From Ananas comosus (taxonomy: Eukaryota; Streptophyta; Magnoliopsida; Poales; Bromeliaceae), in contig NC_033623.1 of the NCBI RefSeq assembly GCF_001540865.1, forward strand, positions 10,027,591-10,091,590: 64,000 nucleotides of DNA, written 5' to 3'. A program made the position numbers and the translations under genes. Positions 23,375-34,182 of this stretch are shown piece after piece (positions within the stretch are counted from its first letter, which is position 1; each line of letters opens with the position of its first letter). The notes under the pieces were generated by a model, which ran no database searches, was not told where the DNA came from, and saw only the letters and a program-made list of their open reading frames with translations.

Positions 23375-23955
23375 GGGCTTATTTGGTTCATCCATTTTGA
23401 GTATGGAATGTGAATCGATTTAATCAAATCAGGTTAATTTTGTTTGGTTCGCATGAATCGGTTTGAAATTTCTATTCCGAACTGGAATGGGAATGACCCA
23501 TTAGCCTTCAACTTGATTTCGGTATTCTAGTCCAGATTGAGATTTCATTCTGAAAGCCCACTAAGTTCTCGAAGCCCATGTGACCATCTCACTCTCCTTC
23601 TCTTCACTCCTTTCTCATAAAAAAAAAAAAAATCTATCATCTTTCAAAACCCTATCCCTAACCCACATCAATAAAAGTTTTTAAAAATAAATTTGATATT
23701 TTTTTTGGAAAACTTATTAGAGAATAATATTATATTTTTCATAAATTTTAAATAATATAAATTTATATTTGAGAGTAAATTAATATTGTAGTATCCTATA
23801 ATTTTTTTAATTTATACGAACTAAACAATGAAATGTGAATAACTCATTCCAATTCTCAATCCGCAAATAAACCAAACGTCTTGAAAGAGCGAGCTATTCC
23901 AATTCATTTCCATTCCATTATCCATTCCAATTCCACCTTTGGACCAAACAAGCCC
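23375..23955. mobile_element. Tourist-like (PIF/Harbinger) MITE with TTA duplication
   Basis: It begins GGGCTTATTTGGTTC and ends GGACCAAACAAGCCC, inverted repeats of about 14 bp. The flanks are TTA at 23372-23374 and TTA at 23956-23958, the 3-bp target duplication of this superfamily. It contains ggaatgggaatg and ccattccaattcc words near the two ends. Confidence 0.8.
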
Positions 23956-24146
23956 TTAGTATGAATCCATACTAGTTAACATTAGTTAGTAAATGTTTTA
24001 ATTAAGTTATTTCAAATAGTTAAGTTGGCGATTTTGCCAAATTTAATGATGGATGCGTTGTATTCGATAGCTTTATCTGCTTTTCAGTGGTGGAGTTCAT
24101 GGACTGTAAACAGCTCTTAACTAAGAGAGTGCGAATTTCAGTTCAT

Positions 24147-24988
24147 CTGTTGAATATAAAATATAAGTCTGACTATTATACTTTTATGAGTATATAAGTC
24201 TTTTTGTACTTATGAGTTTTCAATCGTTAAATTACCTCTTTAATTATTTTCATCCGTTAGATTATACTATTTAACTAACCACCCACTCAACTTTAGGGGA
24301 CCGCTATTATTCTAATCGGGAACCACTATCATTCTAATCACACACATCTTCATCCAATGGCTAAAAATTTATGAATACAAATGGACTTATACTCACAAGA
24401 GTATAGTCGTCCTAGCCTATAAAATATATAACATTATTTTCTAGCAATTTAGGTTATTGAAGATAAACGGTTGTTTTATATAATTTAACATAGTATCAGG
24501 GAAATAGGTCATGAGTTTGAGTCAATTTAAGTACATAAGCCCATGTTTTGAATCTATTAAAAAAGTTTCAAGACTAGACGTGAAAGAAAGTGTTGAATAT
24601 AAAATATTTAAACAAGTAATTTAAATTATTGGAGATAAATATATAGCTTTTGTGTTCGAGTCATGTCAGGTTCTTAGTGTTATTTAATTTCCTCTAATAT
24701 AAGGAAACTTACGTTTTGAGTCTATTAAATAAATAGTTTAAACTACGGGAGATAAATGATTGTTTATTAGTTTATATTAAAAAATATTTCAAGTCCATAT
24801 GTGAGAAAAAATGCTGAATATAAAATATATAAAGCAACAGCTTAGTGATAAATAGCTTAAACTATTGGAGATAAATGAATATTCCATTAGTTTATATTAA
24901 AAAATATTTCAAGTTCATGTATAAGAGAAAGTGTTGAATATAAAATATATAAATACTATTCTATAATTAATATTTTATATTCAACACT
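24147..24988 (+). mobile_element. TRIM-like array of tiny LTRs, broken by a MITE
   Basis: LTR-like starts TGTTGAATATAAAATAT recur at about 24149, 24592 and 24934, with a variant TGCTGAATATAAAATAT at 24833, and the inverse appears at 24968-24988. After the first LTR comes TAGTATCAGGG (about 24491-24501), a diverged form of the TGGTATCAGAGC primer-binding site for initiator tRNA-Met. The internal parts are about 120 bp and non-coding. These are traits of terminal-repeat retrotransposons in miniature, here chained LTR-internal-LTR. Confidence 0.6.
24166..24418. mobile_element. Mutator-like MITE (GAGTCCGG family) inside the TRIM LTR
   Basis: Its ends are agtctgactattatac and gtatagtcgtcctagcct, inverse to each other. 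It is flanked by ATAAAATATA at 24156-24165 and 24419-24428, a 9-10 bp duplication as expected for Mutator-type elements. It interrupts the first LTR of the TRIM array. Confidence 0.75.
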
Positions 24989-25066
24989 GTCCAGAAGTAA
25001 CTCAAATTAAAGCAAACAAAGGCGATGGCCTTGCATGGTCTATTTCAAAATGGCCTATATATATAT

Positions 25067-25221
25067 ATGGTTGAGAGGTTTCCATACATTCTTATCGAAA
25101 TTAATACTATTCGTCTTAAACAAACATTTGTTCCACATGGATGGCCTATGGTTGAGAGGTTTCCATACATTCTTATCGAAATTAATACTATTCGTCTTAA
25201 GCAAACATTTGTTCCACATGG
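25067..25221. repeat. Tandem direct repeat, 74 bp x2
   Basis: The unit 25067-25140 recurs at 25148-25221 with a single a/g difference, separated by atggcct. Both units contain ggtttccatacattc and end ccacatgg. The region is upstream of the sulfotransferase gene; no coding role was recognised. Confidence 0.8.
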
Positions 25222-25732
25222 TATATATATAGATTCACTAGTACAGTTTCAATCAATTCTTTTCAATGTAGTTTTCTCGAATTCATTGCACGCTGACAAA
25301 ATAAAACTTGGAAATCCAATTACTTCACGTGATCAACAATTGTGACATTTTATTCCCTTTATTGACAAATTTTTGTTTAGTACAATTACTCACTGGCATT
25401 GTATTCTTCTTATTTGGTAAGCTTTATTTAGTGCAATGGTTTTTTTTTTTTTTTCCTGATCGAACAATGGAACTGTAATTGTAACTTTTTTAGTTTGCAG
25501 AGCTAATATTTGCTGATCATCCCCTGCCGACACAGTTTAATTAGGTCCCAAAATCTGATCCATTTTTTCACGTTGTGCCAAAGTGATGATATTGACCTGA
25601 TTTGATTGCTATTAATTGATTTCATAATCAAGTTTTAATTAGCGTCGTATCCACAGATCGTAACTTGTTTAATTTAATTGCTTTTATTATTTAATTAAAC
25701 ATAAGCATATATTTTTGGTGTCCATCTTATGC

Positions 25733-25740
25733 TTTATAAA
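25733..25740 (+). promoter_or_regulatory. TATA box of the intact sulfotransferase gene
   Basis: TTTATAAA lies 37-44 bp upstream of the ATG at 25777. This placement makes the ATG at 25729, which is upstream of the TATA box, unlikely to be the start. The same element is conserved upstream of copy 2 (near 34137). Confidence 0.55.
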
Positions 25741-25776
25741 CCCGAAACATTCGTGCATACTCAGTGTAGTTATATC

Positions 25777-26808
25777 ATGGCTGAGTGCTATTCTTTCTCT
25801 ACAAATTTGGGCTCTGAAACTGAGGAAGGCGAAGAAGATCATCGGAAAATCTATCGGTACTTCACTGATTTGGTCTCTACTTTTCCATGCGAACCTGGCG
25901 TCTCTAGCCTTCTACTTTATCGGTACAACGGTTGGTATGCCAGCCTGCCTTCGATGGTCGGCATAATGGCCGCCGGACGCCACTTCAAAGCTCGGCCCTC
26001 CGACGTGCTCCTCGCCACACTACCGAAATCCGGCACCACGTGGCTCAAATCCCTCCTTTTCGCCACCGTACACCGCAAGTTGTACGCCGTCGATGACGAC
26101 TCTCGCCACCCTTTTACTTTCCACAACCCCCATGAATGTGTCCCGTTCCTTGAGTACCAAGTTTACGTCGACAATCGCATCCCTAACTTGGATGCGATTC
26201 CTTCGCCGAGACTCTTCGCCACACACATGCCCTTTCAGTTGCTTCCGAAGAGCGTGACCGACTCCGGTTGTCGCATAGTTTACTTATCCCGCGAACCTAA
26301 GGATAACTTTACTTCCTTGTGGCACTTCTCAAACAACTTGAGAGAGAAAGAGAAGATCGAACCTTGGTCCTTAGGCGAGGCCGTCGATTACTTCTGCAAC
26401 GGCGTCTCGCCCTTCGGGCCGTATTGGGATCATTTGCTTGGGTATTGGACTGCACAGTCGGAGCAACCGGAGAAAGTGCTTTTCCTCAAGTACGAGGAGA
26501 TGAGAAAAGACCCTTTGGGTAATGTTAAGAAGCTGGCGGAGTTCGTAGGAAACCCTTTTACGCCGGAGGAGGAGGAAGGGAGCATTATCGACGGCATCGT
26601 AAAGCTATGTGGGTTTGAGTCACTGCGGGATTTGGAGGTGAACAAGAGTGGGAAGACGGAGCTGGTTTTCGGGTCTGTCGAGAACAAACTGTTCTTTCGG
26701 CGCGGAGTGGCGGGAGACTGGGTGAATCACCTGACACCCGAGATGGCTCGACGTATCGACCAAACCACGGAGAGTAAGTTGAGAGGACATAGGCTGACCT
26801 TCTCATGA
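25777..26808 (+). CDS. Cytosolic sulfotransferase (SOT family), intact copy 1
   Basis: 343 residues in one exon, the usual length for plant cytosolic sulfotransferases, which move a sulfo group from PAPS to a hydroxyl on a small molecule (flavonols, brassinosteroids, hydroxyjasmonate and others). Visible features are the PAPS 5'-phosphosulfate loop LPKSGTTW (82-89, with K84), the catalytic histidine in ATHMPF (H150), the 3'-phosphate loop YLSREPKDNFTSLWHF (169-184; R172 and S180, with Glu where most have Asp) and the C-terminal RRGVAGDW (308-315). All key residues are present, so it is probably functional. The substrate cannot be told from sequence. An earlier in-frame ATG at 25729 exists, but it precedes the TATA-like box. 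Copy 2 at 34183-38119 is about 95% identical by eye and broken. Confidence 0.92.
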   Translation: MAECYSFSTNLGSETEEGEEDHRKIYRYFTDLVSTFPCEPGVSSLLLYRYNGWYASLPSMVGIMAAGRHFKARPSDVLLATLPKSGTTWLKSLLFATVHRKLYAVDDDSRHPFTFHNPHECVPFLEYQVYVDNRIPNLDAIPSPRLFATHMPFQLLPKSVTDSGCRIVYLSREPKDNFTSLWHFSNNLREKEKIEPWSLGEAVDYFCNGVSPFGPYWDHLLGYWTAQSEQPEKVLFLKYEEMRKDPLGNVKKLAEFVGNPFTPEEEEGSIIDGIVKLCGFESLRDLEVNKSGKTELVFGSVENKLFFRRGVAGDWVNHLTPEMARRIDQTTESKLRGHRLTFS

Positions 26809-27711
26809 AGTTTCAGAAGAATATAGGGCTCGAATCTTAATCGTTCATCACTTCTTAAAAGAAAGAAAAACAAGTAACGAAGGTATGGCTGGTCGAAAAG
26901 TTCCAATCACAGCGTAAATAAGACAAGTAATATGCTGTTAATATTGGGTTTCAATTTGTAAGTCATTAGTACGCTCTTTATATGAGCTAGACTCAGAGAG
27001 TAATGGTTGATTTTACGTTTCTAATATTTTTTCCTCTTCACAGAAGAATAAAACAAAACTAAAATAATTCGTTCTATTTCAGAAGATTATTCATCTTGAT
27101 AAGAAATTCTACATTGACCAATATACATTAAACTATAAAAAATTGATATAAATATGATTAATTGTATCATATAATATCTAATTATGTATCAAGGACTCAG
27201 CTATAAGCTTCGCGTGTCCATGTGGCGCACGCACGTGTCTGTATCGTACCGTGTGCAACACGGGTGCACCATCGACGTGCATCGATGACGCATCCGATTA
27301 TATATATATATAGTTTAGAGCTACTACGCTATCGGAAGTATAAAGAATTTGATGCTTCCGATTTTTTGAACTTGGATAAAGAATTGTACGATTGAGATGA
27401 TTGTGATCCTCCCTAGAGTTGAGTAGTACTCCTAGAGTTGAGTGGTCCCCATAGGATAATAGTGTTAATCCAAAGATTAAAACTGATTAAAATGACTGAT
27501 CTAAGGGCCAAAAAATCAGAAGCACCGGATCCTCTATACTTCTGATAGCATAATAGCTCTACTCATTTATAATTGTTAGAATCTAGACATTACATATAGG
27601 AATACGAGACTTGGTACATGGCACAACTTAGAATGGCGACTCGGCAACTTCCACAAAATTAGGACATTGATATGACATGAACGCCGCTAATGAAATATAA
27701 TATCTATTATC
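26809..27711. other. Sulfotransferase 3' flank and downstream duplicated DNA
   Basis: 26809-26990 recurs downstream of copy 2 (38120-38300), and 26809-27310 recurs at the copy 3 remnant (44854-45425). A Mutator-like MITE at about 27312-27560 has inverted ends tagagctactacgctatcgg and tctgatagcataatagctcta. 27575-27700 (words gaatacgagacttgg, aaattaggacattgatatgac) also occurs at 38560-38690 and, inverted, at 47756-47880. Confidence 0.6.
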
Positions 27712-27924
27712 TATCTATTACTATATACTAAAGTAGAACCCTTTATGAACCCTATGTGAGAAGCTGACACGTGGCTTTCTATATGCTTGCCACGTGTCAA
27801 GCTCAAATTTAGATTTTCTACTTTAGGAAAAATAAAATTAGATTTTTTAAGAAAATAATATCTTTTACTATATTATTAAAAATCACCTATAATGAAGGGG
27901 ATTTTATTTCAAAGTCACCTATAA

Positions 27925-29290
27925 TTATGTTGAATTTCAAAGTCACTTATAATTATATTGAGATATTTGAGAAATTCATGGATATTATGTTGCGAAAGAA
28001 TTGGCAGATGCGGATATTACGCGTTTATGTTGCAAAAAAATTGGCGGGTGCAGATATTACGTGTGAGAAGGAAAATATTTATCTTTATTTGGGAATAAAT
28101 TATTACAAGCTCAAATATAGATTTTCTACTTTAGAAAAAATAAAATTAGATTTTTTAAGGAAATAATATCTTTTACGATATTATTAAAAGGGATTTTATT
28201 TCAAAGTCATCTATAATTATGTTGAGATATTTGAGAAATTCACGGATATTAAGTTGCGAAAGAATTAGCGGGTGCGGATACGCGTGAGAAGACTTATAAT
28301 TATGTTGAGATATTTGAGAAATTCACGAATATTATGTTGCGAAAGAATTGGCGGGTGTGGATATTACACGTGAGAAAGAAAATATTTATCTTTATTTTTA
28401 TTTCAAAGTCACTTATAATTATGTTGAGATATTTAAGAAATTCACGGATATTATGTTGCAAAAAAATTGGCGGATGCGGATATTAAGCGTGAGAAGGAAA
28501 ATATTTATCTTTATTTGGGAATAAATTATTACAAGCTCAAATATAGATTTTTTACTTTAGGAAAAATAAAATAAAATTTTTTAAGGAAATAATATCTTTT
28601 ACGATATTATTAAAAATCACCTATAATGAAGGGGATTTTATTTCAAAGCCACCTATAATTATGTTAAGATATTTGAGAAATTCACGGATATTACGTTGCG
28701 AAAGAATTGGCGGGTGCGGATATTACGCGTAAGAAGGAAAATATTTATCTTTATTTGGGAATAAATTATTACTTAGTTAATTATTTGAAATGATTGGTTA
28801 ATAAATTATTACTTAGTTAATTATTTGAAATGATTGGTTGAAAATTACCGGACATAAAAATATTAGTAAAAAAGGATAGAGACATTTTTCCTAACGTGGC
28901 TTTCTATATGCTTGCCATCATCATATCTATTCTATTTACTATATTATTAAATTCAAATGGTAGGTGGATTAATGAGATATTTGAAAAATTCACGGATGTT
29001 ACGTTGCGAAAGAATTGGCGGGTGCGGATATTACGCGTGAGAAAGAAAATATTTGAGAAACGCGTAGATAGAAAATATGGTATAAATGTGAGGGTAATAT
29101 TGTCACAAAAAGTAACAGATACTTTTATTTTTAATTATTAGATCAGATCTAATGGCAAAAAATTAATATCTTTTACTATATTATTAAAAATCACCTATAA
29201 TAAAGGGGATTTTATTTTAAAGTCACCTGAGATATTTGAGAAATTCATGGATATTACGTTGCGAAAGAATTAGCGGGTGCAAATATTAAA
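27925..29290 (+). repeat. Seven to eight degenerate tandem units in the Helitron-like region
   Basis: The words gagatatttgagaaattcac and gttgcgaaagaattggcgg, then gcggatattacgcgtgag, recur at about 27959, 28222, 28302, 28424, 28670, 28975 and 29229, with a partial copy near 28021. Spacers include aaatatttatctttatttgg and attattaaaaatcacctat. Units vary between about 80 and 280 bp. No frame is kept, so the repeat is non-coding. Confidence 0.75.
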
Positions 29291-29456
29291 ATATTTATCA
29301 TTATTTGGGAATAAATTATTATTTAGTTAATTATTTGAAATGATTGGTTGAAAATTACTGGACATAAAAATATTAGTAAAAAATAGAACATATTATTTTC
29401 ATTTTATTATTTAAATATGAAGCAAGTATTAATTTTTTTTCTTGGATGTCTTATTT

Positions 29457-29980
29457 TGATCAGAATATGGCACTTGGGTATGATTCTATACGTGACATCA
29501 CTTCTCTTGGAGATAAATGGAAGATCAAAGTCAGAGTGATTTGTCTGTATATTATNTATCTTTATTTGGGAATAAATTATTATTTAGTTAATTATTTGAA
29601 ATGATTGGTTGAAAATTACTGGACATAAAAATATTAGTAAAAAATGATAGAGGCATTTTTGGAAAGAGGAAAAAATTCAAAACTCACGATTTTATAAGTA
29701 GTATAGATATACATATTGCATGTCATTTCTGTAATTTTTATTTCATAATTTTTTTCCTACTGTCACTCCTGTAATTTTCTTAGTTCTTAAATGGTAATAC
29801 TTTAAAATAGAACATATTATTTTCATTTTATTATTTAAATATGAAGCAAGTATTAATTTTTTTTCTTGGATGTCTTATTGTTCTCAGAATATGGCACTTG
29901 GGTATGATTTTATACGTGACATCATTCCTCTTGGAGACAAATGGAAAATCAAAATCAGAGTGATTTGTCTGTATACTATG
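29457..29980 (+). repeat. Duplicated RPA 5' segment on both sides of a single N
   Basis: Segments A (29290-29385), B (29386-29456) and C (29457-29555) recur in the same order as 29557-29645, 29807-29879 and 29880-29978. The second set has 161 extra bases between A and B. The N at 29556 sits exactly at the joint. This fits two alleles that differ by an indel, joined end to end. Confidence 0.7.
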
Positions 29981-31645
29981 CCTGAATTTCATTGTCCAGA
30001 GGTGGTGAATAGCCTAGAAGTTCTTTCTGATCAAAATGTAAAATACGACTTTCATTTTCAAATTGAATATACATTTGCTTTGTTTTTACTAAAAGATACT
30101 ATATAATTTGTTTATTTTCTATTATAGGGAGATAGGATACATGCAACGGTAAGAAAAATTTTCCTGAACAAATTTAAAGGTCTTTTATGGAAGGAAAAGA
30201 TTATGTGATCAACCAGTTTGGAGTGGGGCAGAGCAGCGGCTCCTACAGGACCACTATACATCCTTACAAAATCAATTTTCAATATTCTACGGTTGTACGT
30301 GAGATCGAAGATGTTTTGACAATATCAAAGTATGGATTTATATTTACCTCTTTTGATGAAATACTTGCTAATGTCGCTGATGACTAATATTTAGTAGGTA
30401 AGAGTTGTTATATGCATCAAATATTTAATTTTTAAAATTTAATTTTTAATATGTGTACCTACTATATTGATTCTTATATTTTATTTTTCTAATTTATCAG
30501 ATGTCATTGGGAAGCTTTCTAGAATTAGTAGAATGGAAGAAAGCTGCAAGGACGGTAAAGAAACAAAAAAGATTACGATACTACTTGAGAATGACAAGTA
30601 GGTGCTCATAATTATAAATATATCTTTTGAATGTTTATATATTTTTTTTCAGTTAGCTGTTTATTATTATAAATAGATAACTAGATTGACAGTTATATTC
30701 AAAACAAATTATATTGTATTTATCAATCTGATAACTTTATAATACAACACTCATGTCTACATCTTAAATAACGGTACTTTACATTCTTTGAGTTTTCTTG
30801 CTAATATAAATATAAATACAAAAATTATCTATAAGTAGTATTTGTAGTATAATGGTTCTTTTAATTTGTATTTTGGTCATTTAGTAATTTTTTCTGTAAA
30901 ACTTATAGCAACAAAAAGCTGGGTTGCACATTGTGGGGAAGGTTTGCTGAAGAACTTCATACTTATAGACAAGTAGGGGATGAAGGCCCTGTCATAATTA
31001 TAATGCAATGGTGCAAGATAAAAGACTTTGCAGGTATCTCATTTATTCAAACTTTAGATATTATTTATATTCTTACTAATTATACTAATTATTGTATATA
31101 TATGGGCAACATAGGTTCACGTAGTGTATCAAATTCTCTTTATGCAACCAAGATGATGATCAACACTGATATATCAGAAATATTGGAGTTCAAAAATAAG
31201 TAAGTTAACCAATAACCTTATTATTTTTTTTTATATATATTGTTCACTTACATTAAAATATAAAATTTAGGATTGTAAGCGGAGAACTAAGTCAATCTAT
31301 GGTGCTTAGTGAAATTTCAACTCAATCCACTATTTCTCTAACGGATGACTTCCTAAAAATATCTCAAAAGAAAACTCTGGCTGAAATTCAAGAATGCCAA
31401 CAGGTAAACAAGTGTAAATATCTTATCCATGTTTATCGTTTTAATACATTTTATTCTCTTATTTTTAATACTGAATATATATTATCTTTTCAGCCTTGTG
31501 TATGTGTCACTCTAACAACTGTTCTAAGTGTTGAGACTGAGCGTGGCTGGTATTATAATTCTTGCAAAACGTGTAGCAAAAAGGTGATTCCTGATAGAAC
31601 TGAATTCTATTGTGAATTTTATGAGAGAATGATAACTTGTGTTTG
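29886..31645 (+). pseudogene. RPA1-like (replication protein A large subunit) remnant, Helitron-associated
   Basis: Successive exon-like blocks encode the OB-fold start DIIPLGDKWKIKIRV, then MEGKDYVINQFGVGQSSGS, EDVLTISKYGF, a block WGRFAEELHTY, an acidic linker, and the zinc-ribbon part WYYNSCKTCSKKV. This is the order of RPA1 proteins, which bind single-stranded DNA. Blocks are separated by intron-like AT-rich DNA with plausible ag acceptors. A one-base frameshift near 30183 and a stop after ANVADD break the reading. The locus does not look like the host's own RPA1, because a PIF1-type helicase fragment follows at once, as in Helitrons. Confidence 0.65.
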
Positions 31646-31721
31646 ACTAAGGTGAGAATTTTTATTTCTGCACTTGACGTGTATGATTTAATGTGATGTT
31701 TTTCTAACAACAACCTACAAT

Positions 31722-31940
31722 ATGCATGCTATGACAATAAACAAAAGTCAAGGTCAATCGTTATCATATGTTGGCTTATATCTACCTAGACCGATATTCA
31801 GTCATTGTCAATTATATGTTGCAATATCTAGAGTTCGAAGCAAGAACGGATTGAATATTCTAATTTGTGATAAAGATGGTTTGTTATTCAAAACCACAAA
31901 CAATGTGGTTTTTAAAGAAGTGTTTCAGAACTTAAAATAG
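31722..31940 (+). pseudogene. C-terminal fragment of a Helitron PIF1-type helicase
   Basis: The 72 residues contain MTINKSQGQSL and LYVAISRVRSK, the last motifs of superfamily 1 PIF1 helicases as found in the RepHel protein of plant Helitrons. The Rep domain and the earlier helicase motifs are absent. The reading begins in AT-rich DNA just after the RPA remnant, so the gene is truncated at its 5' side. It is followed 60 bp later by the solo LTR. Confidence 0.75.
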
Positions 31941-31999
31941 ATGAGCGGTTTATTTTTCTTCATGTTATTTCAAAATTTACAATTTTTCAACAATTCAAC

Positions 32000-33873
32000 T
32001 GTGGTATTCCTGGTGTTCAGCAGGAAAGGCTTGTCGACAGCTCTGGAGAGTGTCGGGACAAGTCCGAGTCACGTTGGCACGAAATAGACGCAAAACGAAC
32101 TCAGCGGGGACGCGAGAGCAGGACTTGGCATTGGAATCTGTAAACAGCAGATTTTCTACTTGTTGTACCGGTACAACCATCAAGGTGTACCGGTACACTT
32201 TCTGTACCGGTACAACATCGGGGGTGTACTGGTACACTTCGACAGATTTTGCGCAGCTGCTCTCGGGTTGCCATTTGTACCGATACACTTGCTCGTGTAC
32301 GGGTACACCAGGATAGGTGAGAGGGTGTTTTGGTCATTTCGTGCCTCGTTCACATCACCACTTCCCTCCACCGCTTATATAGGATTGAGAGGAGCTGAGA
32401 GAGAAGGTTGCTGTGTTTCTTCTTCCCTCTCTCTCTCTAGCATCGGCCGAGCAAGGAAGAGCTCGGGTGGAGTTCGAGTTTCGCCGACGTCGCGCCGCGG
32501 TGCCATTCGAGCGTGTCTTCGTCGTCGTAGCATCGCGAGGAGGCCGGGCGAGGGTGCGATTCTGCCGTTCTCGACGTCGCGCCGGATTGGGATTAGCTTT
32601 CGAGGTGGGTTAATCGTCGGTTTGTCTTCTAAGTGTATAGTTGGTCGACATGCGTTGTGTGTTGATAGATTTTGCTCAGTTCATAAATTTTGGCATATTC
32701 CATGTAAAATCTGAAATGGAGCTTCCTCGTTGCACGTATCTACTAGCACATGTTGGACTGGAATTTGACTTAGGAGAAAACAGTGATTATGACCTGTCAT
32801 ATACTTAAACTACCTGATTTAGTTCTAGGAGTCGTTGTTATTTTTGTATCGCTGCAGTATCAGTGTGGTGGATACCCCAGGTAGTTTAGATTTCTATTAC
32901 GCTCGTGCTGGGATACCGAGTGTATTTTTAGAGTAGTGTTTAGACTGTTTCGGACTGTTGGGGGCCGTCGGGGTTGACGGTGCACCCCTATCGCCGTTTT
33001 GGCGTCAGATTGTGCCGAAGGCACGTGACCTGTTGGTTGTTAGACCAGTTGGACCCTGTTACTTGACTTCGGCTTGTGAGAGCCTGATTGAGCTCGACAG
33101 AGATACGCTGCATACTCGGTTGGGTAGCTCCTACGAGTGCCACTCCGAAAATAGGCGTTGTGCTTTCGCGTTGGTGTCGTTCGTGCAGGTTAGACTTGCT
33201 CTCCACGAACCGATTAGTGTGGAGGTAGCTGTATAGTCGCAACCGGGCGGGACGGGTGTGTTCACAGTCCCAGGGACGGGTAGGCTTACAGTCCCAATTG
33301 GATGGGGTCAGAATTGACATTTATTACAGTTGGTTAGAGTAGAGCATGATAGTGTAGTAGCTTGTAGTTGTAGATTTTCTTCCAGCATTTTCTACTATTA
33401 TTGCTCCCTTCTGTAGACTTAATGGGTGGACCGACGTTGTTGAGGGCGGCACCCACTGAGGACTACTTGTTTATACAGTAGTTCTCACGCCCTGTTGTTC
33501 CTTTTCGTTTTGCAGAGCCATCATCGTCGGCTGCTGCTGATCCTGATCGTGGCAAGGGCGTCGCGAGTTAGAGCCCTACCAGACGAGCCAGAGGTAGTGG
33601 AGTACCAGCTACAGGTAGTTGTAGTTTTTGGTTTATTACATACTGATGTTATACCTCGCTGGAGTGAGTGTTTTTGTACCAAGATACTGTGCATGTACTG
33701 ATCCATTTTTATTATATACGCATGTTCTTTTTCCTTAGCAGCTCTATACTACTGGTTGTAGTGTTGTATTATTGCAGGTACAGTTACAGTTTCGCTTTGT
33801 ATACAGGAAAAATTTCTTTGTATACGGCGGATTTGTCGGCGTGCCCGGGGAACGTGGTATCCGGGGCGTGACA
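32000..33873 (+). mobile_element. Solo LTR, 1874 bp, with perfect TCAAC duplication
   Basis: It starts TGTGGTATTCC and ends GGGGCGTGACA (TG...CA). The flanks are TCAAC at 31995-31999 and TCAAC at 33874-33878. The minus strand starts TGTCACGCCCCGG, like the plus starts of the LTRs at 18662 and 39136, so those two run in the opposite direction. A TATA box lies at 32376-32382 followed by a CT-rich leader (about 32417-32442). The body up to 33870 contains a stretch matching 17290-17870. No coding domain was recognised. It interrupts the Helitron-like region. Confidence 0.88.
32165..32382 (+). promoter_or_regulatory. LTR promoter: GTACCGGTAC array and TATA box
   Basis: Exact palindromes are at 32165-32174, 32187-32196 and 32204-32213, and one-base variants at 32226-32235, near 32277 and near 32297. 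The first pair shares the caaccatcaaggt spacer with the LTR at 18662-21271. TATATAGG at 32376-32382 is downstream and a pyrimidine-rich leader follows. Confidence 0.6.
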
Positions 33874-33878
33874 TCAAC

Positions 33879-34182
33879 TCTGTCATTTTATTTTTTAAAT
33901 AAATTTAGATATTTTTCTGAAAAAATTCACTAATATTATGATATTTATCATTTCACTTATCTAACAATTTATCTATATTGTTATTGGAGCAGATATTTTC
34001 CATTTTCATGCAACAAAGTTTTTTTTTCTTTATATTTTCTTGATTTTAATTAGCGTCGTATCCACATATCGTAACTTGTTTAATTTAATTGCTTTTATTA
34101 TTTAATTAAGCATATACTTTTGGTGTTCATCTTATGCTTTATAAACTCGAAACATACTGTGCATACTCGGTGTAGGTATATC
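33879..34182. other. Junction of Helitron-like DNA and sulfotransferase copy 2
   Basis: Up to about 34045 the sequence continues AT-rich DNA interrupted by the LTR. From about 34048 (ttaattagcgtcgtatccac) it matches the promoter of copy 1 from about 25634. The breakpoint of the duplication is therefore near 34045. The TATA box of copy 1 is conserved here. Confidence 0.6.

Larger units (their letters stand above)
27712..31999 (+). mobile_element. Decayed Helitron-like region with RPA and helicase remnants
   Basis: The left end, TCTATTACTATATACTAAAG-like at about 27712, resembles plant Helitron 5' ends (TC, inserted between A and T). It is followed by an 11-bp inverted repeat around G-box sequences (27765-27775 and 27789-27799). 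Then come 7-8 short repeat units (27925-29290), an RPA-like pseudogene (29886-31645) and the C-terminus of a PIF1-type helicase (31722-31940). RPA plus PIF1-type helicase is the coding set of plant Helitrons. The right end (CTRR with hairpin) was not found; a solo LTR interrupts the region at 32000. Confidence 0.6.

Noticed and set aside
25729..25776. Upstream ATG as the start of the sulfotransferase
   Set aside because: It lies before the TATA-like box, and the 16 extra residues have no counterpart in the family.
27925..29290. Possible CRISPR-like array in the regularly repeated units
   Set aside because: Units are of unequal length and spacing, the genome is eukaryotic, and the repeats belong to a Helitron-like element.
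32160..32714. A 184-codon frame in the solo LTR
   Set aside because: It crosses the TATA box and a CT-rich leader and has no domain; treated as LTR sequence.
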